Origin: Armatimonadota bacterium
Lineage (GTDB): Bacteria; Armatimonadota; Armatimonadia; Armatimonadales; Armatimonadaceae
DNA length: 8,353 bases
Direction of reading: 5' to 3'
Assembly: GCA_014381035.1 (NCBI GenBank)
Contig: JACMIS010000361.1
Coordinates: 1 to 8,353 of the forward strand
The notes beneath the pieces were generated by a model, which saw only the letters and a list, made by a program, of their open reading frames with translations, searched no databases and had not been told where the DNA came from. A program made the translations under genes and the position numbers. Positions 1 to 6,229 of this stretch are shown here, piece after piece. Within the stretch, counting starts at the first letter, position 1; each line of letters starts with the position of its first letter.

Positions 1-171
1 CATTTTTACCGTCGCGCCCCATTCGGTCAGAATATCGCGCAAACGCACCGCGACGGTCCATGAAACGCCCACTTCGGTCAGTTTGCGCCCCTGTGTCCCG
101 ATACCGACCTCGGACGGATGACCGGGGTCGAGGCAAACGCGCTTGCCGATCAATGTTTTTCGCTCTGCCAT
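1..171 (-). CDS. N-acetylmuramoyl-L-alanine amidase (Amidase_3), N-terminal part only
   Basis: This is the first 57 codons of a gene that runs off the left edge. The translation begins MAERKTLIGKRVCLDPGH and continues with a Glu at residue 33 in an LTE context. The DPGH motif (His18) and this Glu match the first two zinc ligands of the Amidase_3 family, which cleaves the bond between N-acetylmuramic acid and L-Ala in peptidoglycan. No signal peptide is visible before the catalytic domain, so the product either stays in the cytoplasm, uses a non-classical route or has a different true start. The start lies 4 nt after the rdgB stop, so it is very likely cotranscribed with rdgB. The Shine-Dalgarno sequence is weak (AAGGGA, about 12 nt upstream), which suggests translational coupling. 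The family call is firm from the motif, but the rest of the enzyme is not seen. Confidence 0.8.
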   Translation of the reverse strand, partial: MAERKTLIGKRVCLDPGHPSEVGIGTQGRKLTEVGVSWTVAVRLRDILTEWGATVKM

Positions 172-175
172 TCGA

Positions 176-805
176 TTAAAGATTCCCTTCGACGCGGGGA
201 GGGAAGATACCCGCCAGTGCCGGGATGATATTTCGCACGGCGATCCCGCGATGCGAGCGGGCGTGTTTCTCCTCCGGCGACATTTCGGCGGCGGTACGGT
301 CGAACTCCGGCGCGGGCAGAAAGATCGGGTCGTACCCGAAACCGTTCGCACCACGAGCTTCATGCCCGACACGCCCCTCAAACGTGCCTTCGGACTCCGC
401 GATGATGGCTCCGTCCGGCGCGGCAACGGCGAGCGCGGCAACATAACGGGCGGTACGCTTTTCGTCCGGGACGCCGCCCAGTTCGGCGAATGTTTTCGCG
501 ATCCATTCTTTCGCCCCGGAACCCGGCCCCGCCCAGCGTGCGGAATACACCCCCGGTCGCCCGCCGAGCGCGTCTATGCAGATCCCGGAATCGTCCGCGA
601 GCGCGTACTGCCCGGTGGCAAGCGCGACGACGGACGCTTTGATGCGTGCATTCTCCGCGAACGTTTCGCCCGTCTCCTCCGGTTCCGGCACGTTCGGAAA
701 ATCGCCCGCCCCGACCAGTGTCACCGGGACCGCAGCAAGCAGGGATCGCATCTCCTCCACTTTGTGCGCGTTGCGCGTGGCGAGAACAAGAAGCGGCATT
801 GTCAT
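176..805 (-). CDS. rdgB: dITP/XTP pyrophosphatase (RdgB/HAM1 family)
   Basis: The product is 209 aa, the normal length for the family. It hydrolyses non-canonical purine nucleotides (dITP, ITP, XTP) to monophosphate and pyrophosphate in the cytoplasm, keeping them out of DNA and RNA. The family motifs are in order: TRNAHK at residues 10-15 (nucleotide and phosphate binding), ADDSG at 70-74 with the acidic pair D71/D72, GFGYDPIF at 155-162 and SHRG at 184-187. The start at 805 is favoured because GAGGA sits 6 nt upstream; the second ATG (799) would be 12 nt away. This start overlaps the stop codon of the upstream toxin gene as ATGA, so translation is probably coupled to the toxin. The amidase gene follows after 4 nt. 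In many bacteria rdgB sits next to rph; here about 1.5 kb of other genes lie between them. Confidence 0.97.
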   Translation of the reverse strand: MTMPLLVLATRNAHKVEEMRSLLAAVPVTLVGAGDFPNVPEPEETGETFAENARIKASVVALATGQYALADDSGICIDALGGRPGVYSARWAGPGSGAKEWIAKTFAELGGVPDEKRTARYVAALAVAAPDGAIIAESEGTFEGRVGHEARGANGFGYDPIFLPAPEFDRTAAEMSPEEKHARSHRGIAVRNIIPALAGIFPPRVEGNL

Positions 806-1170
806 TCGTCGTCCTCACCGTACTGACTCAGTGGTCGCATCGTCACGTGCCGGACACGCAGAACACGGACAGCTCCATCCACCTCGTTTTCTTCAGAGCG
901 CGGTTCAATAATGAAATAGTAGATACGGAAAACAGCCGCACCCTGCCCGTAACGCATTGCACGAACTTCCGTACCGGGATACGCCTTGCTACCATCCTCG
1001 GACACTTGATAGCGGTGCGGTAAAGACTCCAATGACCGGATGATCGCTTCCCGAATTGCCCCGTACCAGAGGAACGCCTTTTCATAACCGATTCGCGTTT
1101 GAAGGCTAAAATATAGTTTGTCTAAATCCTCCTCCGCTCTATCAGTTAACGACACCTCATAAGCGGTCAT
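802..1170 (-). CDS. RelE/ParE-family toxin
   Basis: The product is 122 aa from the ATG at 1170. It begins [20 protein letters not shown], the usual opening strand and helix of the RelE/ParE (plasmid stabilisation) toxin fold. Near the end are [20 protein letters not shown] and VRVLRVRHV, which match the C-terminal beta strands and the His-containing last strand. RelE members cut mRNA in the ribosome and ParE members poison gyrase; the sequence alone does not decide which applies. An in-frame ATG 12 codons upstream (1206) is possible, but it adds an unlikely basic tail and a longer overlap. From 1170 the gene overlaps the upstream antitoxin candidate by 14 nt, typical of a toxin-antitoxin operon. 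Its TGA stop overlaps the rdgB start as ATGA. It may be functional, as no damage is visible. Confidence 0.82.
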   Translation of the reverse strand: MTAYEVSLTDRAEEDLDKLYFSLQTRIGYEKAFLWYGAIREAIIRSLESLPHRYQVSEDGSKAYPGTEVRAMRYGQGAAVFRIYYFIIEPRSEENEVDGAVRVLRVRHVTMRPLSQYGEDDE

Positions 1171-1504
1171 CGTGCTGTTGCTCCCCCGCCGTCCCCTCGC
1201 CCTCATAACCGGGGTACATATCCGCGCAAGCCGCCTCCAACACCGCCCAGTCGTCCGCGCTCAGTGTGACAGGTTTCATCCCCCAATCGTCTGGAAACCC
1301 GTGGCGCGAGCGAACATCGTTAGTCCACTGTGCCATAGTTTTCGAGCGACTTGGGTCAAGGTGTGCCGGTATGGCGGGCGTGGTCGCGAAACTGGTTCGC
1401 AACCGTTCAACAACAATGGTCTGCGGATTCTTGCCAGAAAAGAGAGATTCGGCGTTTATCGATGCTTGCACATCTTGCGGTAGATCCTGAACTAAAGACA
1501 TCAT
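1157..1504 (-). CDS. probable antitoxin partner of the RelE/ParE toxin
   Basis: The product is a 115-aa small acidic protein directly upstream of, and overlapping by 14 nt, the toxin gene. The N-terminus (MMSLVQDLPQDVQASINAES, then a GKNP turn and a VVERL helix) has the 'LP.ev...I...a...g..p...v.e.l' pattern of ribbon-helix-helix-like DNA-binding antitoxins. The C-terminal half, rich in W and D, would be the toxin-neutralising part. AAAGGA lies 6 nt before the first of two adjacent ATGs (1504 and 1501), so either could be used. The antitoxin call rests on gene order, overlap, size and the N-terminal pattern; no family was identified with certainty. The region just upstream carries a broken paralogue that aligns without gaps to the first 34 residues. 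Confidence 0.7.
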   Translation of the reverse strand: MMSLVQDLPQDVQASINAESLFSGKNPQTIVVERLRTSFATTPAIPAHLDPSRSKTMAQWTNDVRSRHGFPDDWGMKPVTLSADDWAVLEAACADMYPGYEGEGTAGEQQHDDRL

Positions 1505-1763
1505 TTTTCTTCCTTTCGCGCGACCTCAAGAACGTGTGCAGATTTATTGACTTGGCGTAGGCACATTTTTCGTCCCGTTGCATCATGAACTCCGAGAACG
1601 GTCGCAATCGTTTCGGTTCTGTATGATTCGGGACATTCTTGGCGACCGCGTGAAGATTTTTCATCTGCTCGATGGCGTGTTGCTCGGGGTCTTTGCCGAG
1701 TCCACGCGCCTATTCCCGGACCGCGTCGGCAAGTTCCGTCGGAAGGTTCAAAATCATGCTCAT
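1505..1763 (-). pseudogene. degenerate antitoxin-like gene, interrupted by TAG at codon 18
   Basis: An ATG at 1763 has a good Shine-Dalgarno sequence (GGAG, 8 nt spacing). It opens a frame reading MSMILNLPTELADAVRE, then TAG at 1712-1710, then ARGLGKDPEQHAIEQMKNL. Counted from the second Met of the live antitoxin, the two align without gaps over 34 positions, sharing M1, S2, L7, P8, G23, K24, P26 and E32. The stop falls opposite Glu18, so a single GAG-to-TAG change explains it. After the stop the frame stays open to beyond the live antitoxin start, but the residues past about 1650 no longer resemble the antitoxin. I infer an old tandem copy or related antitoxin that has decayed. Stop-codon readthrough is possible but not supported by anything seen. 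Confidence 0.6.
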
Positions 1764-1782
1764 CTGTTCTACTCCGTACCCT

Positions 1783-1791
1783 ATTATACCA
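1783..1791 (-). promoter_or_regulatory. extended -10 promoter (TGGTATAAT)
   Basis: On the minus strand TGGTATAAT is a perfect TGn-TATAAT extended -10 element. No -35 match is present 17 nt upstream (GC-rich there), which extended -10 promoters tolerate. The predicted start of transcription is near 1776, just before the GGAG ribosome site (1775-1772) of the dead antitoxin copy. It would drive the antitoxin, toxin, rdgB and amidase genes independently of rph. Confidence 0.5.
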
Positions 1792-1812
1792 ACTACCGTC
1801 CCACGCGCCGCC

Positions 1813-1894
1813 AGGCACCCCGAAAGCATGTTCACAGAGCATCCGTAGTCGCCTCGCCGTTTATTTCAACCGCTCCCACGCTTTCGGGGTGCCT
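1813..1894. repeat. 15-bp perfect inverted repeat around the 3' end of the small membrane protein gene
   Basis: AGGCACCCCGAAAGC at 1813-1827 is the exact reverse complement of GCTTTCGGGGTGCCT at 1880-1894, with 52 nt between. The right arm lies inside the last codons of the membrane protein gene; the left arm lies outside it, between the stop codon (1861) and the promoter at 1783-1791. In minus-strand RNA the arms could form a long-looped hairpin after the gene. No T-run follows the left arm, so it is not a standard intrinsic terminator. Confidence 0.75.
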
Positions 1895-2262
1895 AACTGA
1901 AGCATCCAGTATAGGATAGACACGCCTAACAGACCGCTCGTGCTTTGCGCGATGGGAGTCCCGGTCGCCAGATTGACGACGATTCCCACTACTGTAGTCG
2001 CGACAAAGCCGTAAAAGCCCCACCGAAACCATTTAAACAAGGCGACTGCCCAGACGATGTTCAGCAGGGACCCGACCATAATGAAACCGATGTCGAACGC
2101 CGATAACCCGCTGTTTGCGATACCCCCGAGAAACGGCGTCGCAACAGCAAGGATGCCATTTACGACCATGATAAAAATCAGCCAGGCGGTTAAGCAGCCA
2201 TGCCGTTGCAACGTGTTCACGGGCCCGACTAACTCGGGCAAGGGGGGTGTTTGTTGATACAT
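1861..2262 (-). CDS. small four-helix membrane protein, unknown function
   Basis: The product is 133 aa. After a Pro-rich N-terminus and the phrase HGCLTAWLIF, four hydrophobic segments can be seen at about residues 24-45, 56-76, 81-98 and 108-123. The protein ends in a charged tail (KAWERLK). It looks like a short integral inner-membrane protein of a conserved unknown type; no catalytic or transport motif is visible. AGGA lies 5 nt before the ATG at 2262. The start is 43 nt after the rph stop on the same strand, so cotranscription with rph is likely. The last codons form one arm of a 15-bp inverted repeat with sequence just past the stop. Confidence 0.8.
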   Translation of the reverse strand: MYQQTPPLPELVGPVNTLQRHGCLTAWLIFIMVVNGILAVATPFLGGIANSGLSAFDIGFIMVGSLLNIVWAVALFKWFRWGFYGFVATTVVGIVVNLATGTPIAQSTSGLLGVSILYWMLQLGTPKAWERLK

Positions 2263-2305
2263 CGTGTTCCTGTTCGGTGGAGAATAGATGTAGTTTCGCC
2301 CGATT

Positions 2306-3028
2306 CTACAACAATCCTTCTATCGCCTCGGCTTGCTTTTTGAGAAGCATATCGAGACCGAACTGCGCGACATCCAGCATCCGGTTCAGGCGGGCGCGGT
2401 CATACGGAACGCCTTCCGCCGTCCCTTGTATCTCGATATATTTGCCGGAACCGGTGGCGATGACATTCATGTCCACCCCCGCCTTGTTATCCTCCTCCGC
2501 ACACAGGTCCAACAGCTCCATGCCGCCGACCACACCGACCGAAACCGCCGCGACCGAATCGGTGAGCGGGTTCTTGCGCAGGGCACCGGTCGCACGGATT
2601 TTGGACAGGGCTTCGACCAGTGCGACATACGCGCCGGTGATGCTCGCGCACCGGGTCCCGCCGTCCGCGCTGAGCACGTCGCAGTCGAGCGTGATCATGC
2701 GCTCGCCGAGAGCCGCCATATCCACGATGGGACGGAGCGACCGCCCGATGAGCCGCTGGATCTCCTGCGTGCGCCCGGCGGGTTTAAGCGTCTCACGCTG
2801 GTTGCGCTCCTTGCCGGAGCGGGGGAGCATGGAATATTCCGCCGTCACCCAGCCGCTCCCGCGCCCTTTCATCCACATCGGCACGCGCTCTTCCACGGTC
2901 GCGGTGCAGATGACCTTCGTATCGCCCATCGAAATCAGACAGGAGCCTTCCGCGAACTTCATGTATCCCCGTTCGATAGTCACCGGACGCAGGTCCAGAT
3001 TTCCCCGCTTATCTACGCGATTGCCCAT
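2306..3028 (-). CDS. rph: ribonuclease PH
   Basis: The product is 240 aa, full length for the family. RNase PH is a phosphate-dependent 3'-5' exoribonuclease that trims the 3' ends of tRNA precursors and forms a hexameric ring in the cytoplasm. Motifs visible are the N-terminal RVDKRG..DLRPV, the phosphate-binding RTQEIQRLIGRSLR at 86-99, the signature GGTRCASITGAYVAL at 123-137, and the metal-site aspartates in EEDNKAGVDMN (D180, D186). The start at 3028 matches the family N-terminus; AAGGAA lies about 10 nt upstream. Another ATG at 3038 is out of frame. It is the first gene of the minus-strand cluster and diverges from aat. Confidence 0.98.
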   Translation of the reverse strand: MGNRVDKRGNLDLRPVTIERGYMKFAEGSCLISMGDTKVICTATVEERVPMWMKGRGSGWVTAEYSMLPRSGKERNQRETLKPAGRTQEIQRLIGRSLRPIVDMAALGERMITLDCDVLSADGGTRCASITGAYVALVEALSKIRATGALRKNPLTDSVAAVSVGVVGGMELLDLCAEEDNKAGVDMNVIATGSGKYIEIQGTAEGVPYDRARLNRMLDVAQFGLDMLLKKQAEAIEGLL

Positions 3029-3130
3029 CCGTTTTCATTTCCTTTTTTCGGCGTGCCCTTCATTGTCGGCACCGCCCCCGTTGCATGGTACAGTGAAAAC
3101 CGGCGCAGGAAAAGGGAAAGCGAAAAGCGT
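3029..3130. promoter_or_regulatory. divergent rph/aat promoter region
   Basis: These 102 bp separate two divergently transcribed genes and should hold promoters for both. No convincing -35/-10 pair is seen on either strand. The best plus-strand guess, TTGTCG at 3063 with TGGTAC 17 nt later, is weak. The aat leader is purine-rich (AGGA at 3107 and AAGGGA at 3112), with spacing longer than usual to the start codon. Confidence 0.4.
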
Positions 3131-3931
3131 ATGCGTTGGCAACTGCCGGGACTCAAAACAGCGATCTGGTTCGATATACGCGGGCGTCGTATCTCGGGAA
3201 TTGACGCCGTACGTCCGATTTTGTCGTCGCCCGACGGCGTTGTCGCCCTGCTCGGCGATCTTTCCGTCGAGACGCTCACCAGATCCTATCGGCGCGGCAT
3301 CTTTCCCTGGCCGCATGACGGCTATCCGCTCTGCTGGTTTTGCCCGGATCCACGCGCCATTCTCGATCTCGACGCGGTCCACGTCCCGAAATCGCTGGCG
3401 AAGGAGCGGCGCAAGAATCGGTTCACGTTCACGGTAGACCAAGCGTTCGCGGACGTCATCGCGGCGTGCCGACTGTCGAAACGCGCCGACCAGGAAAGCA
3501 CGTGGATCACGAAAGAGATGCAAGCCGCTTACACGGCACTCCACGACGCCGGAATCGCACACAGCGTCGAAGCGTGGAACGAGTTCGGGGAGTTGGCGGG
3601 CGGGCTATACGGCGTGGATAGTGGCGGGGTGTTCACCGGCGAGAGCATGTTCCATCGCGAAGACTACGCGTCGAAGCTCTGCCTGCTCCATCTGTTTGAT
3701 CACCTGCGCGAACGGGGGGCGGACTGGATCGACATACAGATGATGACGCCGCACTTCCAGCAGATCGGCGCGACGGAGATCCCCCGCGCCGTGTTCCTGG
3801 AGCGGTTAGCCGCGACGCAACCCAAGAACCTCCGGTTGTTCGATCCCGTCCCGCCGACGTTCGGCATACCCGGTGGCGTTTCTCACAGCCATCAGAGTCG
3901 GGTATTCTGTGATGAACAAAAACCGGGATAG
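3131..3931 (+). CDS. aat: leucyl/phenylalanyl-tRNA--protein transferase
   Basis: The product is 266 aa, slightly longer than the roughly 230 aa typical of the family because of extra residues at both ends. The enzyme transfers Leu or Phe from aminoacyl-tRNA to proteins with N-terminal Arg or Lys, making them N-end-rule substrates for ClpS/ClpAP. Family motifs in order are YRRGIFPWP at 53-61, CWFCPDPRAIL at 68-78, STWITKEM at 123-130, HSVEAW at 144-149, GGLYGV at 157-162, GESMFHREDYASK at 170-182 and GATEIPR at 213-219. The open frame extends far upstream antisense to rph, but family homology begins near this ATG and no nearer upstream ATG is in frame. The next gene starts 8 nt after the stop. 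Confidence 0.96.
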   Translation: MRWQLPGLKTAIWFDIRGRRISGIDAVRPILSSPDGVVALLGDLSVETLTRSYRRGIFPWPHDGYPLCWFCPDPRAILDLDAVHVPKSLAKERRKNRFTFTVDQAFADVIAACRLSKRADQESTWITKEMQAAYTALHDAGIAHSVEAWNEFGELAGGLYGVDSGGVFTGESMFHREDYASKLCLLHLFDHLRERGADWIDIQMMTPHFQQIGATEIPRAVFLERLAATQPKNLRLFDPVPPTFGIPGGVSHSHQSRVFCDEQKPG

Positions 3932-3939
3932 TTAGATTC

Positions 3940-4599
3940 ATGTCAAGGTTAGTGGATACGGTCAGTCAGTTCCGGAGTTGGGCAGGCGATCATCCGAAGG
4001 ATGACGAGTCCTGGGAGTGGGACTACGAGTTCTGGCCGACGCTTATCAAGACGGTTCTCGATTTTTTTGCCACGCGCCCGTTCTCTTCCTGGTCGCCTGA
4101 GGAGATCGATTCAGTACTGTACGTGATTGCCCATGATCCCGATTACATGCCCGAAATCACTCCGGAGTTGCCGAGGGCATACCCCCACCTCATCCTTCCA
4201 CTGACGGCGGCGGCAATTGAGCGGGGAGAGGCAGGCGTAAAATCGAGACTGGCCTTCGAACTGGGGGCGGTTCGGTTCGACGACCCAGAGCAAGAGCGGC
4301 TGCTTTTCGTCTTGCTGGATGACGACAGTGCGGGTGTACGGGACTCTGCTCTCCGGTCGCTGGCCTTACTCGGACACCCTTCGGTGGAGAAGCTCGCACG
4401 TGAATCTTGGCACCATCCCGCCCCCGGCCAAGAATGGACGCGGATCAACGTACTGCTTTGCCTGTATAACACCAACTCCCCCGAACTTTCGGCATATCTG
4501 GACGAAGCGCAACGAGACGGGCGGAAGTGGCTGGTTATAAACGCCGACTTCATTCGAAGCGGTAAACAAGGGAAGTGGGTTAGACCGATAAAGATTTAA
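3940..4599 (+). CDS. HEAT-repeat-like protein, unknown function
   Basis: The product is 219 aa, soluble, with no signal peptide and many Trp and acidic residues. The segment from about residue 126 (DDDSAGVRDSALRSLALLGHP) has the two-helix HEAT pattern, and flanking helices at about 83-112 and 165-185 look like neighbouring, weaker repeats. Such alpha-solenoids usually mediate protein contacts; no partner can be named. No clear Shine-Dalgarno is seen before the ATG, which lies 8 nt after the aat stop, so translation probably relies on ribosomes finishing aat. Whether it has any link to Aat is unknown. Confidence 0.75.
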   Translation: MSRLVDTVSQFRSWAGDHPKDDESWEWDYEFWPTLIKTVLDFFATRPFSSWSPEEIDSVLYVIAHDPDYMPEITPELPRAYPHLILPLTAAAIERGEAGVKSRLAFELGAVRFDDPEQERLLFVLLDDDSAGVRDSALRSLALLGHPSVEKLARESWHHPAPGQEWTRINVLLCLYNTNSPELSAYLDEAQRDGRKWLVINADFIRSGKQGKWVRPIKI

Positions 4600-4721
4600 G
4601 CACCGTGAGTCATTCTTTACCAGGGCAGGAAAGCGAAAGCCTTCTTCCCGCGCCTACGCCTCCATGTTCGCCATGGGGTCTTCGGCGTAACGGGACACAC
4701 CCGCCCGTGAGATCGTGCGGT

Positions 4722-4750
4722 CGGGTTTGCAGGAGAAATAACCCGTCCTG
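4722..4750 (+). promoter_or_regulatory. possible H-type RNA pseudoknot in the lipoprotein leader
   Basis: Two perfect stems interlock. CGGGTT (4722-4727) pairs with AACCCG (4740-4745). CAGGA (4730-4734), inside that first loop, pairs with TCCTG (4746-4750), directly after the first stem. The linking loops are TG and GAAAT, lengths that fit a compact H-type pseudoknot with stacked stems. It ends 42 nt before the lipoprotein start codon. It matches no riboswitch class I know and could be chance or a DNA repeat. The rest of the 4600-4792 gap shows no gene or clear promoter. Confidence 0.35.
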
Positions 4751-4792
4751 TGGAAGTAGGGGGCATTCTTTTGCTTGTTATCCGGAGACCGC

Positions 4793-5908
4793 ATGATGTT
4801 CATCCCGCACGCCGCCCGTAACCGCTTCGCCTGCCTTCTGATGCTGCTGCCGCCGCTTCTCCTTCCTGTCGTCGCCGGGTGCGGCGGCGGCAGCGGCGGA
4901 TCTTCCGATGACCGAGGCCGCGTCGAGAAGATCGTGTTCGTGTCGGGTGACGACGGGTTCGGCGGCATCAACATCATCAGCCCGGACGGCACCGGGCGCA
5001 GGCTCGTGTTTTCCGCGGACGGCGACACCGGTCCACCCGCCTTCGTCCCGTCTTATAACTCGCCCACTTTCTCCCCAGACGGGACGAAAATAGCGTTCCG
5101 CAGCAACCGCGAGGACTGCGGCGGCGTCGGCTGTAGCGGTGGCGGCAATCCCTTTGAGGGCTTCAGTCCCATAGGTCCGTCCCAGATATGGTTGATCAAC
5201 ACCGACGGCACCGGGTTGCGGCAACTGACACGCTCGGAAGCCGGGGGCGGTGCCGATACCCTTCAGTTCTCGCCGGACGGCTCACGCGTCCTTTACATGG
5301 CCTACGAATCCGGCCCGTACAATCGCGTCAACGTACTGCGGGGCGTGCAGATTGACGGCGGCGGTGACACCGTGCTGGTACGGGGGAAGGAACACAACAT
5401 CGTACACGGGACAGAGTTTTCGGAAGCGTCGCTCTCCCCGGACGGGTCGAAGGTGCTCTTCGCCAGCGACCGGGACGGCGACAACGCGACCAACCACTCG
5501 CATATCTACGTGATGAACCTGGATGGGAGCGGGGAGACACGCCTGACGAACAGCCCTCTATGGGACTCCTCGCCCTCGTTCTCGCCGGACGGTTCACGCA
5601 TCCTATTCCGCAGGAGCGGCTATCCTGAGGGGAAGCCCTTCTACGAACTCTATGTGATCAACGCGGACGGCACCGGTGAGACGCGCCTGACGAACAACAT
5701 GGGTTTCGTATGGACGTCGTCCTTCTCGCCGGACGGGGCCAAGATACTCTTCATCGGAAACAATGGTCGGGGGGAGCGTCTGTTCGTGATAAATGCGGAC
5801 GGGACCGACCAGCACCCGGTTTCGGCGGGCGACGGGTTCGGCGGTTTAAAGTTCTTCTCGGGCAACATCTCGCACCATGGTGCCTGGGTCCTCACCCCCG
5901 CACAGTGA
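4793..5908 (+). CDS. PD40/TolB-like beta-propeller lipoprotein
   Basis: The product is 371 aa. The N-terminus carries positive charges (R9, R11), a Leu-rich core and the lipobox VAGC with Cys30, then a Gly/Ser linker. It should be cleaved by signal peptidase II and anchored by lipid. The rest is a series of WD40-like PD40 blades marked by SPDG: SPTFSPDGTKIAF, LQFSPDGSRVLY, ASLSPDGSKVLF, PSFSPDGSRILF and SSFSPDGAKILF, with 'INADGTGETRLT' phrases between. That gives about six blades. Such propellers resemble the C-terminal domain of TolB, but the TolB N-terminal domain is absent, so this is not TolB itself. A binding role outside the cytoplasm is inferred. GGAG is 5 nt before the ATG at 4793 and 8 nt before the one at 4796; either may be used. 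Confidence 0.88.
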   Translation: MMFIPHAARNRFACLLMLLPPLLLPVVAGCGGGSGGSSDDRGRVEKIVFVSGDDGFGGINIISPDGTGRRLVFSADGDTGPPAFVPSYNSPTFSPDGTKIAFRSNREDCGGVGCSGGGNPFEGFSPIGPSQIWLINTDGTGLRQLTRSEAGGGADTLQFSPDGSRVLYMAYESGPYNRVNVLRGVQIDGGGDTVLVRGKEHNIVHGTEFSEASLSPDGSKVLFASDRDGDNATNHSHIYVMNLDGSGETRLTNSPLWDSSPSFSPDGSRILFRRSGYPEGKPFYELYVINADGTGETRLTNNMGFVWTSSFSPDGAKILFIGNNGRGERLFVINADGTDQHPVSAGDGFGGLKFFSGNISHHGAWVLTPAQ

Positions 5909-5992
5909 GCCTGAACAAAACCTAACATCGGAAATAAAAAGTGATCAGGATAGCCGGGCGTGTCTATGGTGTCTGGTGGGTTCCTTCGAGGT

Positions 5993-6097
5993 CTTATAAT
6001 ACCAATTCGGACTGATTGGACCATGTGACCCTGTGCCGTTCGTGGGAATAAATTCCAACGAACGGCAAATGGCTTGAACAAACCGATTTGGTATAAG
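5993..6097. mobile_element. MITE-like palindromic element, about 105 bp
   Basis: The left end CTTATAATACCAATTCGG (5993-6010) and the reverse complement of the right end (6083-6097, CTTATACCAAATCGG) match at 14 of 15 positions, allowing a 3-nt insertion. The interior has no open frame but holds a strong hairpin. Terminal inverted repeats, small size, no coding capacity and intergenic position fit a miniature inverted-repeat element. No target-site duplication can be made out, so the exact ends are uncertain. Confidence 0.45.
6034..6067. repeat. strong hairpin inside the MITE-like element
   Basis: TGCCGTTCGT (6034-6043) pairs perfectly with ACGAACGGCA (6058-6067). Inside, after one G/A mismatch, GGAAT (6045-6049) is complementary to ATTCC (6052-6056). 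The result is a nearly perfect 34-nt palindrome. Lying between convergent genes, it could also end transcription from either side, though no T-run follows. Confidence 0.7.
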
Positions 6098-6229
6098 CCC
6101 TGCCGCGACCCAGAAGCGACCGCCACCAGTGCTTCTGCGTTTCGGTTTACCCACCATCTTGATGCCGCCCTTTTCCCCGGTCAGGGGCGGCAATGGCGGT
6201 TCTCTCTCGCTAACGGGTTCCACCACGGG

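Larger units (their letters stand above)
5909..6229. other. convergent intergenic region
   Basis: This 321-bp gap lies between the 3' ends of convergent genes. It holds the repeat element at 5993-6097 and a GC-rich hairpin (GCCGCCC at 6164-6170 with GGGCGGC at 6185-6191, 14-nt loop). That hairpin lacks a T-run on either strand and is at best a weak terminator. No coding frame here looks real. Confidence 0.6.

Noticed and set aside
143..826. 227-aa plus-strand frame opposite rdgB
   Set aside because: It is Arg/Gly-rich shadow sequence of rdgB and the amidase start, with no recognisable domain.
1710..1712. TAG in the antitoxin-like copy as a programmed recoding site
   Set aside because: No readthrough context or recoding element is visible, and the sequence after the stop soon loses similarity to the live antitoxin. 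Decay is simpler.
2247..3437. Long plus-strand frames (up to 396 aa) opposite rph and into aat
   Set aside because: They are antisense to a full-length, motif-complete RNase PH. Their residues are low-complexity Arg/Ser-rich, as expected for the opposite strand of a GC-rich gene.
4775..4795. Upstream start for the lipoprotein (residues MLSGDR)
   Set aside because: The ribosome site GGAG at 4784-4787 would lie inside that extension, so the start at 4793 or 4796 fits better.
4605..4796. 63-aa plus-strand frame between the HEAT-like and lipoprotein genes
   Set aside because: It has no ATG start with a ribosome site, no family resemblance and low-complexity composition. It also overlaps the lipoprotein ribosome site.
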